Source: an uncultured Collinsella sp.
Lineage (GTDB): Bacteria; Actinomycetota; Coriobacteriia; Coriobacteriales; Coriobacteriaceae
Length of the DNA: 64,000 nt
Assembly (NCBI GenBank): GCA_900554645.1
Contig: USIE01000001.1
Span: 62,001-126,000, forward strand
Direction: 5' to 3'
Positions within the stretch are counted from its first letter, which is position 1. Each line of letters begins with the position of its first letter. Positions 33,277-43,580 of this stretch are shown piece after piece. A program made the position numbers and the translations under genes. Below the pieces are notes generated by a model that had not been told where the DNA came from, did no database searches, and saw nothing but the letters and a program-made list of their open reading frames with translations.

Positions 33277-34530
33277 ATGGAAAGACGCGAACATACATAC
33301 GGTTATGAGGATGCTGCGGGCGTCACGCCGCCTCCCTGGACGGGTCCGGCGGTGGGTCTGATGGACCTTGATGCGTTTTTTGCGAGCGTGGAGATGCTCG
33401 ATCATCCCGAATGGCGCGGAAAGCCGCTCATCGTGGGCGGAGACGCCGATTCGCGTGGCGTCGTGTCCACGTGTTCGTATGAGGCACGTCGCTTTGGCGT
33501 GCACTCTGCCATGGCCTCGGCCGAGGCGCGGCGCTTGTGCCCGCAAGCCATTTGGACGCACGGGCACTTTGATCGCTACCGCGAGGTGAGCGCGCAGGTC
33601 ATGGCGATTCTCGCCGACGAGACCCCGCGCGTTGAGCGCGTATCCATCGACGAAGCCTTCATCGATATCACACCGGGTCGCTTTGCGCCCGAAGACCCGC
33701 TGCTGGTTGCGCGGCGTATAAGCGATCGCGTGGCAGAGCTGGGAGTGACGTGCTCCATTGGCGTGGGCTGCAACAAGACGGTCGCAAAGATCGCAAGCGA
33801 GCGGGATAAGCCGTTTGGGCTGACCATCGTGCGCCCCGGAACCGAGCAGCGCTTTTTGGCCGCGCTACCAGTGTCTGCCATGAGCGGCATCGGGCGCTCG
33901 GCCGAGGAACGACTGCGCCGCATGCGCATCTACACCCTCGGCGAGCTATCACGTGCACCGGAATCCACCTTGGCCTCTATTTTTGGCGTCAACGGCGAAC
34001 GTATGCGTCAGCGTGCGCTGGGACTTGAAATCTCCGAAGTCACGAGTCTCGATGAAGAGCGCGAGGTTAAATCGGTGAGCAATGAGCGCACCTTTGCGAA
34101 AGATTTGACTGAGCGCGGGGACATCGAAGCGGCGATTGCGCTGTTGGGCGAGTCAGTGGGACGCCGCCTGCGCCGTCAGGGACTGACGGGCGCCACGGTG
34201 ACGCTCAAGCTCAAGTATTCGTATGGAAGCGGTCGTTCGGCACAGCGCCGGCTGCCTCATCCGACCGACGATGAGAACATCTTCGTGGCGGTTGCGCTCG
34301 AACTGCTCGACAACATTTGGCAGGAAGGCATGCATGTTCGCTTAGCAGGCATCGGCATGAGCGACTTTGACCATCAGGGCGGCATCCAGACCGACTTGTT
34401 CTGCGAAGTCGACGACCGCGGAGCCCAATCCAGCGACCGCCGCGAGCTCTCCGTCGCGATCGACGCCGTCCGAGACAAGTTCGGCGACACCGCCCTATCT
34501 TTCGGCCGCCAATCCCGCTTCAGCGATTAA
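33277..34530 (+). CDS. dinB: DNA polymerase IV (Y-family)
   Basis: DinB is an error-prone translesion polymerase. The 417-residue protein has the palm motifs VGLMDLDAFFASVE and VERVSIDEAFIDITPG with the catalytic acidic residues. The fingers element SRGVVSTCSYEARRFGVHSAM is present, as is the thumb helix-hairpin-helix VSAMSGIGRSAEERLRRM, followed by a little-finger domain. No canonical beta-clamp peptide could be confirmed at the C-terminus, which ends ALSFGRQSRFSD. It is the only plus-strand gene between 6184 and 54640 and appears to be transcribed without a 5' untranslated region. Confidence 0.95.
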   Translation: MERREHTYGYEDAAGVTPPPWTGPAVGLMDLDAFFASVEMLDHPEWRGKPLIVGGDADSRGVVSTCSYEARRFGVHSAMASAEARRLCPQAIWTHGHFDRYREVSAQVMAILADETPRVERVSIDEAFIDITPGRFAPEDPLLVARRISDRVAELGVTCSIGVGCNKTVAKIASERDKPFGLTIVRPGTEQRFLAALPVSAMSGIGRSAEERLRRMRIYTLGELSRAPESTLASIFGVNGERMRQRALGLEISEVTSLDEEREVKSVSNERTFAKDLTERGDIEAAIALLGESVGRRLRRQGLTGATVTLKLKYSYGSGRSAQRRLPHPTDDENIFVAVALELLDNIWQEGMHVRLAGIGMSDFDHQGGIQTDLFCEVDDRGAQSSDRRELSVAIDAVRDKFGDTALSFGRQSRFSD

Positions 34531-34541
34531 CCGCCTTTGAG

Positions 34542-34585
34542 CAAAAAGAAAGCCGGGCAGGTACGGAAAACCGCAACTGCCCGGC
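34542..34585 (-). terminator. Intrinsic terminator of the obgE-rsfS operon
   Basis: GCCGGGCAG and CTGCCCGGC form a 9-bp stem with further inner pairing. On the minus strand it is followed by TTTCTTTTT. It may also stop dinB transcription less efficiently. Confidence 0.82.
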
Positions 34586-34596
34586 AAAATGCGCGA

Positions 34597-34629
34597 GGCT
34601 AACTAAAAGCCCCGTATCAAATGAGCCAC
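34597..34629. repeat. Degenerate REP-like unit at the rsfS 3' end
   Basis: CTAACTAAAAGCCCCGTATCAAATGAG matches the 26545 and 60314 units over most of its length, but the core reads CCCCGTATC instead of CCCCGTCCC. It ends at the rsfS stop codon. Confidence 0.55.
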
Positions 34630-35084
34630 TAGAGGAGGTCGAGGGGGAGCTGGGGGGCGTCACCCCAGAGCTTTTCTAGACGGTAGAAGTCGCGGGCTTC
34701 GGGAGTGAAGACGTGGACGACAACCGAGCCGTAGTCCATGAGCATCCAGGTCTTCTGCTCGCGACCCTCGATGGAAAACGGGTGCTCGCCGCAAGCCTCG
34801 GCGACCTTCTCCTCGATCTCGTCGACGATGGAATCGACCTGGCGGTTGTTGGTACCGGTGGCGAGCACAAAGTAATCGCACACATCGGAAAGCTCGGTCA
34901 GGTCGAGCACCTGAACGTCCTCGCCCTTCTTGTCGTAGGCGGCCTGCGCGGCGGCGCGGGCGACATCCTCGGCGGCGACACCGCTCGCGGACAGCGAGGC
35001 GGCAGTGCGGTCGGACGTGGCAACGAAGCTCTTGTGCTCCACACCTTCAAGAATCTGCTCGTCGGTCATGGTCTCGTCGGCCAT
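34629..35084 (-). CDS. rsfS: Ribosomal silencing factor RsfS
   Basis: RsfS binds L14 on the large subunit and blocks subunit joining under starvation. The 151-residue protein has the core QVLDLTELSDVCDYFVLATGTNNRQVDSIVDEIEE and WMLMDYGSVVVHVFTPEARDFYRLEKLWGDA. A 40-residue N-terminal extension rich in Ser and Ala is not part of the conserved fold. ATG 35084 follows AGAGG. It is the last gene of obgE-nadD-yqeK-rsfS, which is the usual order. Confidence 0.96.
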   Translation of the reverse strand: MADETMTDEQILEGVEHKSFVATSDRTAASLSASGVAAEDVARAAAQAAYDKKGEDVQVLDLTELSDVCDYFVLATGTNNRQVDSIVDEIEEKVAEACGEHPFSIEGREQKTWMLMDYGSVVVHVFTPEARDFYRLEKLWGDAPQLPLDLL

Positions 35085-35112
35085 GGAATACCTCTTTCTA
35101 GACGCACCCGAG

Positions 35113-35721
35113 CTAGCGCAGCTGGGCGTAATGGTTGTAAATCGAAATAGCCGTGGGATAAAGATAGCGCCCGGACTGGATCACATAGACCAGACCCTGC
35201 GCAAAACAGGAGAAGAACAACTCGTCGAGCGAGGACTTCCCCACCATCTTGCGCAGCGCATGGGCATAATCGCCGTGGCGGTTGGGTTCGATGGCATCGG
35301 CCACAAAGACCACCATATCGAGCGGCGTCATGTCGCAAGCGCCCACGGTGTGACGGTCGACAGCCTGGAAAACGGCCGGCGACAGCTCGGGAAAAAGCTG
35401 CGGAAGCTCATAGGCGGCAACAGGGCCATGCAAAAGTGGCGTCGCGGCGGAAGGAGAGCCGGCAACCTTGATGCCATAGTGAAGCGCGCGGGCCACGAGC
35501 TCGTCATCGGAAAGTACCTTGTCCCAGTCGTGGATCAAGCCGGCGGCAGCGGCATCAAAGCGGTCAACGCCGTAGACCTCGGCCAGATGAAGTGCGGTCT
35601 CGGCAACACCCAGCGAATGCACATAGCGCTTGTACTTATCCTTCATGCGAACATCGAGCAGCTCTTGAATGCGCTTGAGCAGCGCGCGCTCATCGCCCTC
35701 AAACTGATCCTCTACCGACAA
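35113..35721 (-). CDS. yqeK: HD-domain nucleotide hydrolase YqeK
   Basis: YqeK homologues hydrolyse diadenosine tetraphosphate symmetrically. The 202-residue protein has the HD-domain residues His in RYVHSLGVAETA, HD in GLIHDWDK, His in LLHGPVAAYE and the later RHTVG and DAIEPNR segment. The start is TTG 35721 after GGGGG. It lies between nadD and rsfS as in Bacillus and actinobacteria. Confidence 0.92.
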   Translation of the reverse strand: MSVEDQFEGDERALLKRIQELLDVRMKDKYKRYVHSLGVAETALHLAEVYGVDRFDAAAAGLIHDWDKVLSDDELVARALHYGIKVAGSPSAATPLLHGPVAAYELPQLFPELSPAVFQAVDRHTVGACDMTPLDMVVFVADAIEPNRHGDYAHALRKMVGKSSLDELFFSCFAQGLVYVIQSGRYLYPTAISIYNHYAQLR

Positions 35722-35733
35722 CGTAGACCCCCA

Positions 35734-36411
35734 TCACTCAAAATCTTCTTGGCCCAAATCGGCATATAGCCTGCGTTTGCGAATGTAGCCGAGCACGGAC
35801 TCGCTCGTAAGATAGCGCACGCTCATACCGCGGGCAACACGCTTGCGAATGTTCGTCGAGCTGATCGCCAGCGCCGGAATCTGAATATAGCGCACGTCGA
35901 ACGGCAGCCCCGACTCTTTGATTCGGGCACGCGCCGTATCGATATCAAAGCCCGGTCGCGTCGCAGCAATAAAGGTGGCAAGCTCAGCGATTCGTTCGGC
36001 ATCATGCCAGGTCACAATATCGATAATCGCGTCGGCGCCCGTAATAAAGTAGAGCTTTACCTGCGGCGGGTAAAAGTCGCGAAGGGCATGAAGCGTATCG
36101 GCCGTATAGGTTACGCCCGGACGGTCGATCTCGAACCGGCTCGCCAAAAAGGCCGGGTTCGCGGCGGTGGCGAGGACCGTCATGGCGTAACGGTCCTCGG
36201 CAGGCGTCACCGGCTTGTCAAGCTTAAAGGCAGGAGAGCCCGCCGGCATAAAGAGCACAGCTTCCAAGTCGAGCGACTCGCGCGCCTGCTCGGCGGTCAC
36301 CAGGTGCCCGTAATGGATGGGATCAAAGGTGCCACCCATAATGCCGAGCCTAAACTCCTGCCCGTCCTCTAGAGGAAGCTCGGGCAAACCGATTCCACCG
36401 CGCAGCGACAT
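35734..36411 (-). CDS. nadD: Nicotinate-nucleotide adenylyltransferase
   Basis: NadD makes deamido-NAD from nicotinate mononucleotide and ATP. The 225-residue protein has the nucleotidyltransferase motif IMGGTFDPIHYGHLVTAEQA and the C-terminal ISSTNIRKRVARGMSVRYL. The first 20 residues before LGIMGG are not conserved, so the true start could be later. ATG 36411 is four bases after the obgE stop. Confidence 0.95.
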   Translation of the reverse strand: MSLRGGIGLPELPLEDGQEFRLGIMGGTFDPIHYGHLVTAEQARESLDLEAVLFMPAGSPAFKLDKPVTPAEDRYAMTVLATAANPAFLASRFEIDRPGVTYTADTLHALRDFYPPQVKLYFITGADAIIDIVTWHDAERIAELATFIAATRPGFDIDTARARIKESGLPFDVRYIQIPALAISSTNIRKRVARGMSVRYLTSESVLGYIRKRRLYADLGQEDFE

Positions 36412-36414
36412 GGC

Positions 36415-37893
<1,479 letters not shown>

Positions 37894-37896
37894 CTA

Positions 37897-37941
37897 CAAA
37901 AAAGAGGGAGACCCTTGAATCCTAAAACTCAAGTGCCTCCC
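37897..37941 (-). terminator. Intrinsic terminator between rpmA and obgE
   Basis: GGGAG and CTCCC close a stem that includes ACTTGA/TCAAG, followed by TCTTTTTTG on the minus strand. Confidence 0.8.
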
Positions 37942-37966
37942 ACATATGTGCTCTATGAAGGGTGAA

Positions 37967-38224
37967 TTACGCGTTCGCGAGCGGGCGTACGCTGACCCTG
38001 TGCTTGATACCCTTGTGGAACTCAACGGTACCGTCGACCAGCGCGAACAGCGTGTCGTCCTTACCACGGCCAACGTTCTCACCCGGGTGGATGTGCGTGC
38101 CGTGCTGACGGACGAGAATCGTGCCCGTGGTTACCGTCTGGCCGGCATAGCGCTTCGTGCCAAGGCGCTGACCGCGGGAGTCACGGCCATTACGGGAGGA
38201 ACCGAGTCCTTTTTTGTGTGCCAT
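37967..38224 (-). CDS. rpmA: 50S ribosomal protein L27
   Basis: L27 reaches the peptidyl-transferase centre with its N-terminus. The 85-residue protein begins [19 protein letters not shown] and so has no cleavable N-terminal extension of the Firmicutes kind. The rest, [20 protein letters not shown] and [17 protein letters not shown], is standard. It follows rplU by about 30 bases and shares its promoter. Confidence 0.97.
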   Translation of the reverse strand: MAHKKGLGSSRNGRDSRGQRLGTKRYAGQTVTTGTILVRQHGTHIHPGENVGRGKDDTLFALVDGTVEFHKGIKHRVSVRPLANA

Positions 38225-38257
38225 TGTGTATACCTACTCTTTCGTTACGAGTGTAAT

Positions 38258-38632
38258 CTACTCGGCGACGGGAGCCTCGGCAACAGCCTCAGCCTCTGCC
38301 TTGACAGCCTTCTTGGCGCGGGAGGTAGCCTGAACCTTCACGATCTTCAGCTTAGTGAGCTGCTGACGGTGACCCTTCAGACGACGATAGCGCTTGCGCT
38401 TGTGGAACTTGAAGACCAGCTGCTTCTCGCCCTTGAACTGCTCAACGATCTGAGCGGTAACCTTGGCCTTGGCCAGCTTGTCGGGATCGGTGACGATCTT
38501 CTTACCATCGTTGAGGAAGATAACCGGCAGGGTGACCTTGTCGCCCTCATTGCCCTCGATCTTCTCGACGGTGATGACATCGTCGGTGGCGACCTTGTAC
38601 TGCTTGCCGCCCGTGTTAACGATTGCGTACAT
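38258..38632 (-). CDS. rplU: 50S ribosomal protein L21
   Basis: L21 is a 23S rRNA-binding protein. From ATG 38632 the product has 124 residues, MYAIVNTGGKQYKVATDD onward, with FKFHKRKRYRRLKGHRQQLTKLKI as the RNA-binding signature. An Ala/Glu-rich tail of about 20 residues ends the protein. A frame opening seven codons earlier lacks a ribosome binding site. The gene has its own strong promoter. Confidence 0.97.
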   Translation of the reverse strand: MYAIVNTGGKQYKVATDDVITVEKIEGNEGDKVTLPVIFLNDGKKIVTDPDKLAKAKVTAQIVEQFKGEKQLVFKFHKRKRYRRLKGHRQQLTKLKIVKVQATSRAKKAVKAEAEAVAEAPVAE

Positions 38633-38674
38633 GTTTACTTGCCCTTCATGCATCAGTTAGTGCAACAGCCGAAT

Positions 38675-38703
38675 ATAGTAGCAGGCGAAAATACCCCCGT
38701 CAA
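38675..38703 (-). promoter_or_regulatory. Promoter of rplU-rpmA
   Basis: TTGACG (38703-38698) and TACTAT (38680-38675) are separated by 17 bases, close to consensus. The -35 overlaps the 3' end of the upstream gene. The leader is short, about 36 bases. Confidence 0.72.
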
Positions 38704-39512
38704 CGAGTATGTGGAGCAAATCCACAAGTTCGCACAGGTATGGGGCTGACGAGTCGGCCCTCGTCGTCCTCGCATGCTTGATTCTGACGCTCGACATCGT
38801 AGGAGCAGATGGTCACGAGGTCTTGCATACCGGTGGAAACAATAGGTGCATCCACGCCCGGGGTCAAGCCCTGCAACAAAACATCAGCAGCGGAAAGCAA
38901 AATTTCCGGACGCATGGAGCCTTCGTTGTCGGCATGGGTGTCGAGCATGAGCACCAAATGGTCCGGGCTCTCCCCCGCCGTGAGCTCATAGCCAACGAGC
39001 GTGTGATCCAAATCCAAGCGCTTGCTCTTTTTTCCGCGCGCGTAGTCGATGCCATGGGCCACGCGCAGCATGTCGATCGCACGACGCACCTCGTCGGCGC
39101 TTACGGGCGCCTCGGGATCCAAGTGCAGGTCGATGCGGTACGACAGGCGCGTGAGCTGCGCCGTCAACGCCGGCGTGCGCACGTCGATGTACGCCGCCTC
39201 GATGGGCGCCAGATCGGCCGGAGACGCCGCAGCCAGGCGCCCAAACGCCTCGTCGAGCGCCACGAACTCGGTCATAAACAGGTCATACCACTCGCAGGTC
39301 GACGACGTACCAACCGGTAGCGCCGAAGAGAAGCCCACGCGCATGTGCGGAGAGAAGCCCTGCGTGACGGCATAGGGAAGTCCCGCACGGCGCACGATGC
39401 GCTCAATGGTATGAATTACTTCGAGATGGCCCAGGTACTTAAGGCGATCGCGCTTGCCATAGCGAACACGAAGCCTAAAGAGCGAGGGGTTGTCGGTCAG
39501 GCGCTCACTCAT
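38700..39512 (-). CDS. TIGR03936 / DUF2344 family radical-SAM-associated protein
   Basis: The 270-residue protein matches the DUF2344 type: LFRLRVRYGKRDRLKYLGHLEVIHTIERIVRRAGLPYAVTQGFSPH at the N-terminus and then GFSSALPVGTSS. Its function is unknown. Homologues are always next to, or fused with, the radical SAM protein encoded just upstream. The ATG overlaps that gene's stop as ATGA. Association with rplU-rpmA is conserved in actinobacteria and Firmicutes. The name is given from memory of the family, not from a search. Confidence 0.8.
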   Translation of the reverse strand: MSERLTDNPSLFRLRVRYGKRDRLKYLGHLEVIHTIERIVRRAGLPYAVTQGFSPHMRVGFSSALPVGTSSTCEWYDLFMTEFVALDEAFGRLAAASPADLAPIEAAYIDVRTPALTAQLTRLSYRIDLHLDPEAPVSADEVRRAIDMLRVAHGIDYARGKKSKRLDLDHTLVGYELTAGESPDHLVLMLDTHADNEGSMRPEILLSAADVLLQGLTPGVDAPIVSTGMQDLVTICSYDVERQNQACEDDEGRLVSPIPVRTCGFAPHTR

Positions 39513-41386
39513 GCGCGATCACCCATCAATACATTCTTGGCGTGGAGCGTGGGGCAGATCCCGCAGCCGGTGCACGACGTGCGGGTGCAGTCGGGAGTCG
39601 TGATGCCCTCGAGCGAGCGACGGTACTCGCGCTCGAGGAAGCCGCGCGTGCAGCCGGGGCTCACATGCTCCCACGGCAGGCGCCAGTCCAACTCGTAGGG
39701 CAGGTGCACAAGCTCATTGAGGTCGATGCCGTTTTTGGCAGCAGCCTCCTTCCAGTTATCGAGCGAGAAATGCTCTACCCAGGCGTCAAAGCGAGAGCCC
39801 GCGCGCCAAGCATCGATGATGACGGGCGTCATGTCACGACCGGCGCGGGAAAGCGCGGCCTCGATGAGCGAGGTCTCGGCATCGTGGTAATGCACGCGGA
39901 CGGCACGGTTGCGAACGCTCGTGACAAGCAGCTTCTGGCGACGCTTGACGTCGTCGTAGTCGAGCTGCGGGCACCACTGGAACGGCGTGGCAGCCTTGGG
40001 GATAAAGACCGAAACCGAGATGGACACCGAGATCGAGCCGCGACGAGCCTTGGGCACCACGGAACGACCGAGCTCGAGTACGTGATCGGCCAGATTGGCG
40101 ATGGCCACGATGTCCTCGTCGCGCTCGCCGGGAAGGCCCATCATAAAGTAGAGCTTCATGCGGTTCCAGCCGGCCTCGAAGGCCGCCTTGGCCGCACGGT
40201 CCAGGTCCTCCTCGGTCACGTTCTTGTTAATGATGTCGCGCATGCGCTGGCTGCCGGCCTCGGGCGCGAACGTCAGGCCGCCCTTCTTTTCGCCGGCGAC
40301 CGACTCGGCCATATCCACGCCAAACGAATCCAGGCGCTGCGACGGAATAGACACGCGAATACCCGTATCCTCCAGGCGACGGTTGAGCCTGCCGAGCACG
40401 TCGCGAATGCAGGAGTGGTCGGTCGTGGAGAGCGAGGTCAGCGACACCTCGTCATAGCCGGTCTTTTCCAGACCCTGAATCACCGACGAGACGATCTGGT
40501 CGGCCGAGCGCTCGCGCACCGGGCGATACGTCATGCCGGCCTGGCAAAAACGACAGCCGCGGGCGCAGCCGCGCAGGATCTCGATAGACAGGCGGTCGTG
40601 GACGAGCTGCGCATAGGGTACGCACGACTGCGACAGCGGATTCGTGGCGCCGAAATCCTCGACGACGCGCTTGTAGACCACGGTCGGCGCATCCTTGCCT
40701 TCACGCGGCACGGTGTAGCCATGCGGCGAGCAGGGCTCGTCGTGACGAACCTCATAGAGCGACGGCACGTAGTTGCCGGCAATGGATGCAAGCTGCTCGA
40801 CAATCTGCGCGCGCGGGACCCCTTCGTCACGCAGGCGGCGATGCAGCTGGCAGGTCTCGAGCAGCGATTCCTCGCCCTCACCGATGAGGATGGCATCGAA
40901 GAAGGCCGCGTACGGCTCGGGGTTGTACACCGAGGGGCCGCCGGCGATGATGATGGGGTCGTCTTCACCTCGGTCGGCCGCTAACAGCGGAATGCCAGCG
41001 AGGTCGAGTGCCTCGAGGAAGTTCGTCACCGCCATCTCGTGCGGCACATGCAGACCGACGATATCAAACGAAGCGACCGGCGCTGCGCCCTCGAGCGAGA
41101 GCAGCGGAATGCCTGCCTCGCGCATAGCGTCACCCATATCGGGCCACGGCACATAGCCACGCTCGCAGGAGATGCCCTCGGCCTGGTTAAGAATGTTGTA
41201 GAGGATGGCGATACCCTGGTTGGGCAGACCAACCTCGTACACATCCGGGTAGATCAGGCAGCAACGGTAGTCGGCATCGGCCTTGGAAAGCGTGCCCCAC
41301 TCGTGATCGATATAGCGACTCGGCTTCTCGACCTTGGCGAGCAACGGCTCAATTAAATGAAAACAATCTTGGTATGCAACGCGCAA
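39509..41386 (-). CDS. TIGR03960 family B12-binding-domain radical SAM protein
   Basis: The 625-residue protein has an N-terminal B12-binding-like region (YPDVYEVGLPNQGIAILYNILNQ) and a radical SAM core with RGCARGCRFCQAGM, whose CxxxCxxC binds [4Fe-4S] and SAM. A C-terminal tail holds CTRTSCTGCGICPTLHAKN, which could bind another cluster. The reaction is unknown. The best start is TTG 41386 after AGGGG. It forms a two-gene unit with the DUF2344 gene and follows the cell-shape genes on the same strand. Confidence 0.85.
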   Translation of the reverse strand: MRVAYQDCFHLIEPLLAKVEKPSRYIDHEWGTLSKADADYRCCLIYPDVYEVGLPNQGIAILYNILNQAEGISCERGYVPWPDMGDAMREAGIPLLSLEGAAPVASFDIVGLHVPHEMAVTNFLEALDLAGIPLLAADRGEDDPIIIAGGPSVYNPEPYAAFFDAILIGEGEESLLETCQLHRRLRDEGVPRAQIVEQLASIAGNYVPSLYEVRHDEPCSPHGYTVPREGKDAPTVVYKRVVEDFGATNPLSQSCVPYAQLVHDRLSIEILRGCARGCRFCQAGMTYRPVRERSADQIVSSVIQGLEKTGYDEVSLTSLSTTDHSCIRDVLGRLNRRLEDTGIRVSIPSQRLDSFGVDMAESVAGEKKGGLTFAPEAGSQRMRDIINKNVTEEDLDRAAKAAFEAGWNRMKLYFMMGLPGERDEDIVAIANLADHVLELGRSVVPKARRGSISVSISVSVFIPKAATPFQWCPQLDYDDVKRRQKLLVTSVRNRAVRVHYHDAETSLIEAALSRAGRDMTPVIIDAWRAGSRFDAWVEHFSLDNWKEAAAKNGIDLNELVHLPYELDWRLPWEHVSPGCTRGFLEREYRRSLEGITTPDCTRTSCTGCGICPTLHAKNVLMGDRA

Positions 41387-41396
41387 CGGAAAACCC

Positions 41397-42326
41397 CTAA
41401 GCAGCGAGATCTGATGCGTCCTGATAGGACGCCCTAGGACGGGTAGCGCCCGCGACCGTGGTTACGAGATCACGAACGCGGGAGAACGTGGCAGTAACCG
41501 CCTCGTTGGCACGACTGTAGTCGACATCGCGCTCGTAGAGCGAAACAAGCGCACGGCCCATGCCATAGGTGCCCGCGGCAGCAGTGAGCGCCTTGACGGC
41601 AAACCCAATATGCGGCGTCTGCTTGACGAGCGCGCGGGTGACCGCGCGGATCACAAGACCGCCGGCAAGCACGCCCGCGACCTCGTAGCCGCGCTCAGGC
41701 TTAATGCCGCGTCCAAAGACGGCAGCAAGCTCAAAGAGCATGCCCACCTGCGCCAGCGCCATAACGGGATAATCGGCGCCCGGCAAAAACACCAGCGCAC
41801 CGGTCGCCATATTGGTGAGCGCGCACGAGGTAATGATACGATTGGCTGCCGCGATGCGCATAAAGGCAAAGTTCGCCGCAAAAGCCGTTTCCTTGTCGGT
41901 GCGATCGAGAATCCAGCGGGCAAGCGTCTCGAGCAGATACGTCTTATCGGTTGCCGCTACCACGCCGAGCATGGGCGTGGACTCCTCGATAAACGGCACC
42001 TCCACAGCAGACTCGGCAAGCACGCACACGGGCGCGCCGGCGATCACGAGCTCCTGCACGGCACTCTCCAAGCGGTCGGAACCACACGAGAGCACCAGCA
42101 CCACATCGGTATCGGTCTTTGGGGCAATTCGCTCCTCCCCCAGACGCTCGACGCGCACAATGCCCGAGGTCGTCTGCGGCACAAAGGCGTCACGCACCGT
42201 CTCGGCCAGAAAGCGCGAGGCGGACGAATCCAGATAAACCGAGACGCGCACCGGCGTATCGGAATCCTTCTTAACGGACGCGCCCATCTTAAAAGCGCGG
42301 GTCAGCTTATCTACGGGTATTTTCAT
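41397..42326 (-). CDS. DUF697-like membrane-associated protein of unknown function
   Basis: The 309-residue protein has an N-terminal part of about 150 residues with an alpha/beta pattern (VVLVLSCGSDRLESAV). A hydrophobic region follows, with TNMATGALVFLPGADYPVMALAQVGMLFELAAVFGRG, which resembles the DUF697/YcjF motif. Two or three membrane-inserting segments are likely. ATG 42326 follows GGAGGGG. It lies 18 bases after rodA, so it is probably co-transcribed with the elongation genes, but no role can be assigned. Confidence 0.65.
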   Translation of the reverse strand: MKIPVDKLTRAFKMGASVKKDSDTPVRVSVYLDSSASRFLAETVRDAFVPQTTSGIVRVERLGEERIAPKTDTDVVLVLSCGSDRLESAVQELVIAGAPVCVLAESAVEVPFIEESTPMLGVVAATDKTYLLETLARWILDRTDKETAFAANFAFMRIAAANRIITSCALTNMATGALVFLPGADYPVMALAQVGMLFELAAVFGRGIKPERGYEVAGVLAGGLVIRAVTRALVKQTPHIGFAVKALTAAAGTYGMGRALVSLYERDVDYSRANEAVTATFSRVRDLVTTVAGATRPRASYQDASDLAA

Positions 42327-42344
42327 AGCAAACCCCTCCAGCGA

Positions 42345-43571
42345 TTACGCGGCGCCCGAACGATGCCGCCATATGGATTGTACGATACCCACCGTCAGCA
42401 GCTGAATCATCATCGAAGACGAACCGAAGCTAATAAACGGTAGCGGAATACCGGTAATCGGCATCATGCCGATGCACATGCCGATATTTTCGAAGGTCTG
42501 GAACGCCCACATGCCAACGATGCCTACGCATGATAAGCGTAGGAACAGAGACTCGCACTTAAAGGCAACGCGGATCGTCGAGAAGATGAGCAGTACGTAC
42601 AAGCACAGCAGCAAAAAGGAGCCGCAGAAGCCAAAGGTCTCGGACAGGAAGGCGAAGACGAAGTCGGTGTGGAACTCAGGCAGAAAGCCGCCGGCCGACT
42701 GCGTCGCATGGCCCAAACCCTTACCAAAGAAGCCGCCCGAGCCAACGGCAATAAGCGACTGCTGCAGGTTGTAGGCATCGTCCGAATCGGCATTATCGGG
42801 GTCGATAAAGACCGTCAGACGGTTCATCTGATACTGCTTGATGAGCACATCGTGGCCGAGCAGCGAATCAAAGACCGAATCGAGCGCCAGAACGAGGGCC
42901 ACCAGGCCCACGAGCAGGGCCAGGGTCGACAGCACCCATTCGCGGCGTGCACCGCTCATACAAATGACGATGGCACCCGAAACCAGCACGACAAGGCCCG
43001 AGCCCAGGTCGCCCATGGCAACGACGGCCAAAAACGGGATGGACAGCATGCCGCAGAGCTTGACGTAGTCGCGAACGGTATCGATGCGACCGTTATACTG
43101 CGAGCCAAGCGTAGCAATAAAGAAGATGGTGATGAGCTTGGCAAGCTCAACCGGCTGGAATGTCAAACCGATACCGGGAATCTTGATCCAGCCCGTCATG
43201 CCCAGACCGCCCGTATAGGACAGGCCCGGAATCTTGGGCGAGAAGATCACGATCAGGTCGATGACGAGCAACGCCGTCGAGAAATTGGAAATACCGCGCA
43301 GATCGGTACGCCAGACCAACACCGCCAGCACCGCTCCGATGCCAATTCCCAGCAGATGGCGTGAGAACGAGGCATCAGCCTTAAACTGCGAAGCCGACCA
43401 GATGATGATGGCACCGTAGGCGACGAGCGCCACAGTGGCCACGAGCACACCGATATGCACCTTTTGGCGAAACGTGCCGCGCGAGGCCGAAAGTTGCTTG
43501 TTGACGCGGTCCAGGCTGCTGCGAGAGCCAGTCTTGGTTGAACGGAACAGATCCGCCGGAGAAAAATCCAT
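42345..43571 (-). CDS. rodA: Rod-shape peptidoglycan glycosyltransferase RodA (SEDS family)
   Basis: RodA polymerises glycan strands in the elongasome, working with the class B PBP encoded upstream. The 408-residue protein has about ten membrane segments. The SEDS landmarks are VELAKLITIFFIA, the extracellular loop with the conserved QQSLIAVGSGGFFGKGLG and a C-terminal MPITGIPLPFISFGSSSM. ATG 43571 follows TAGGAGG. Pairing with the PBP gene rather than ftsI or division genes supports RodA over FtsW. Confidence 0.95.
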   Translation of the reverse strand: MDFSPADLFRSTKTGSRSSLDRVNKQLSASRGTFRQKVHIGVLVATVALVAYGAIIIWSASQFKADASFSRHLLGIGIGAVLAVLVWRTDLRGISNFSTALLVIDLIVIFSPKIPGLSYTGGLGMTGWIKIPGIGLTFQPVELAKLITIFFIATLGSQYNGRIDTVRDYVKLCGMLSIPFLAVVAMGDLGSGLVVLVSGAIVICMSGARREWVLSTLALLVGLVALVLALDSVFDSLLGHDVLIKQYQMNRLTVFIDPDNADSDDAYNLQQSLIAVGSGGFFGKGLGHATQSAGGFLPEFHTDFVFAFLSETFGFCGSFLLLCLYVLLIFSTIRVAFKCESLFLRLSCVGIVGMWAFQTFENIGMCIGMMPITGIPLPFISFGSSSMMIQLLTVGIVQSIWRHRSGAA

Positions 43572-43580
43572 CGCAACCTC

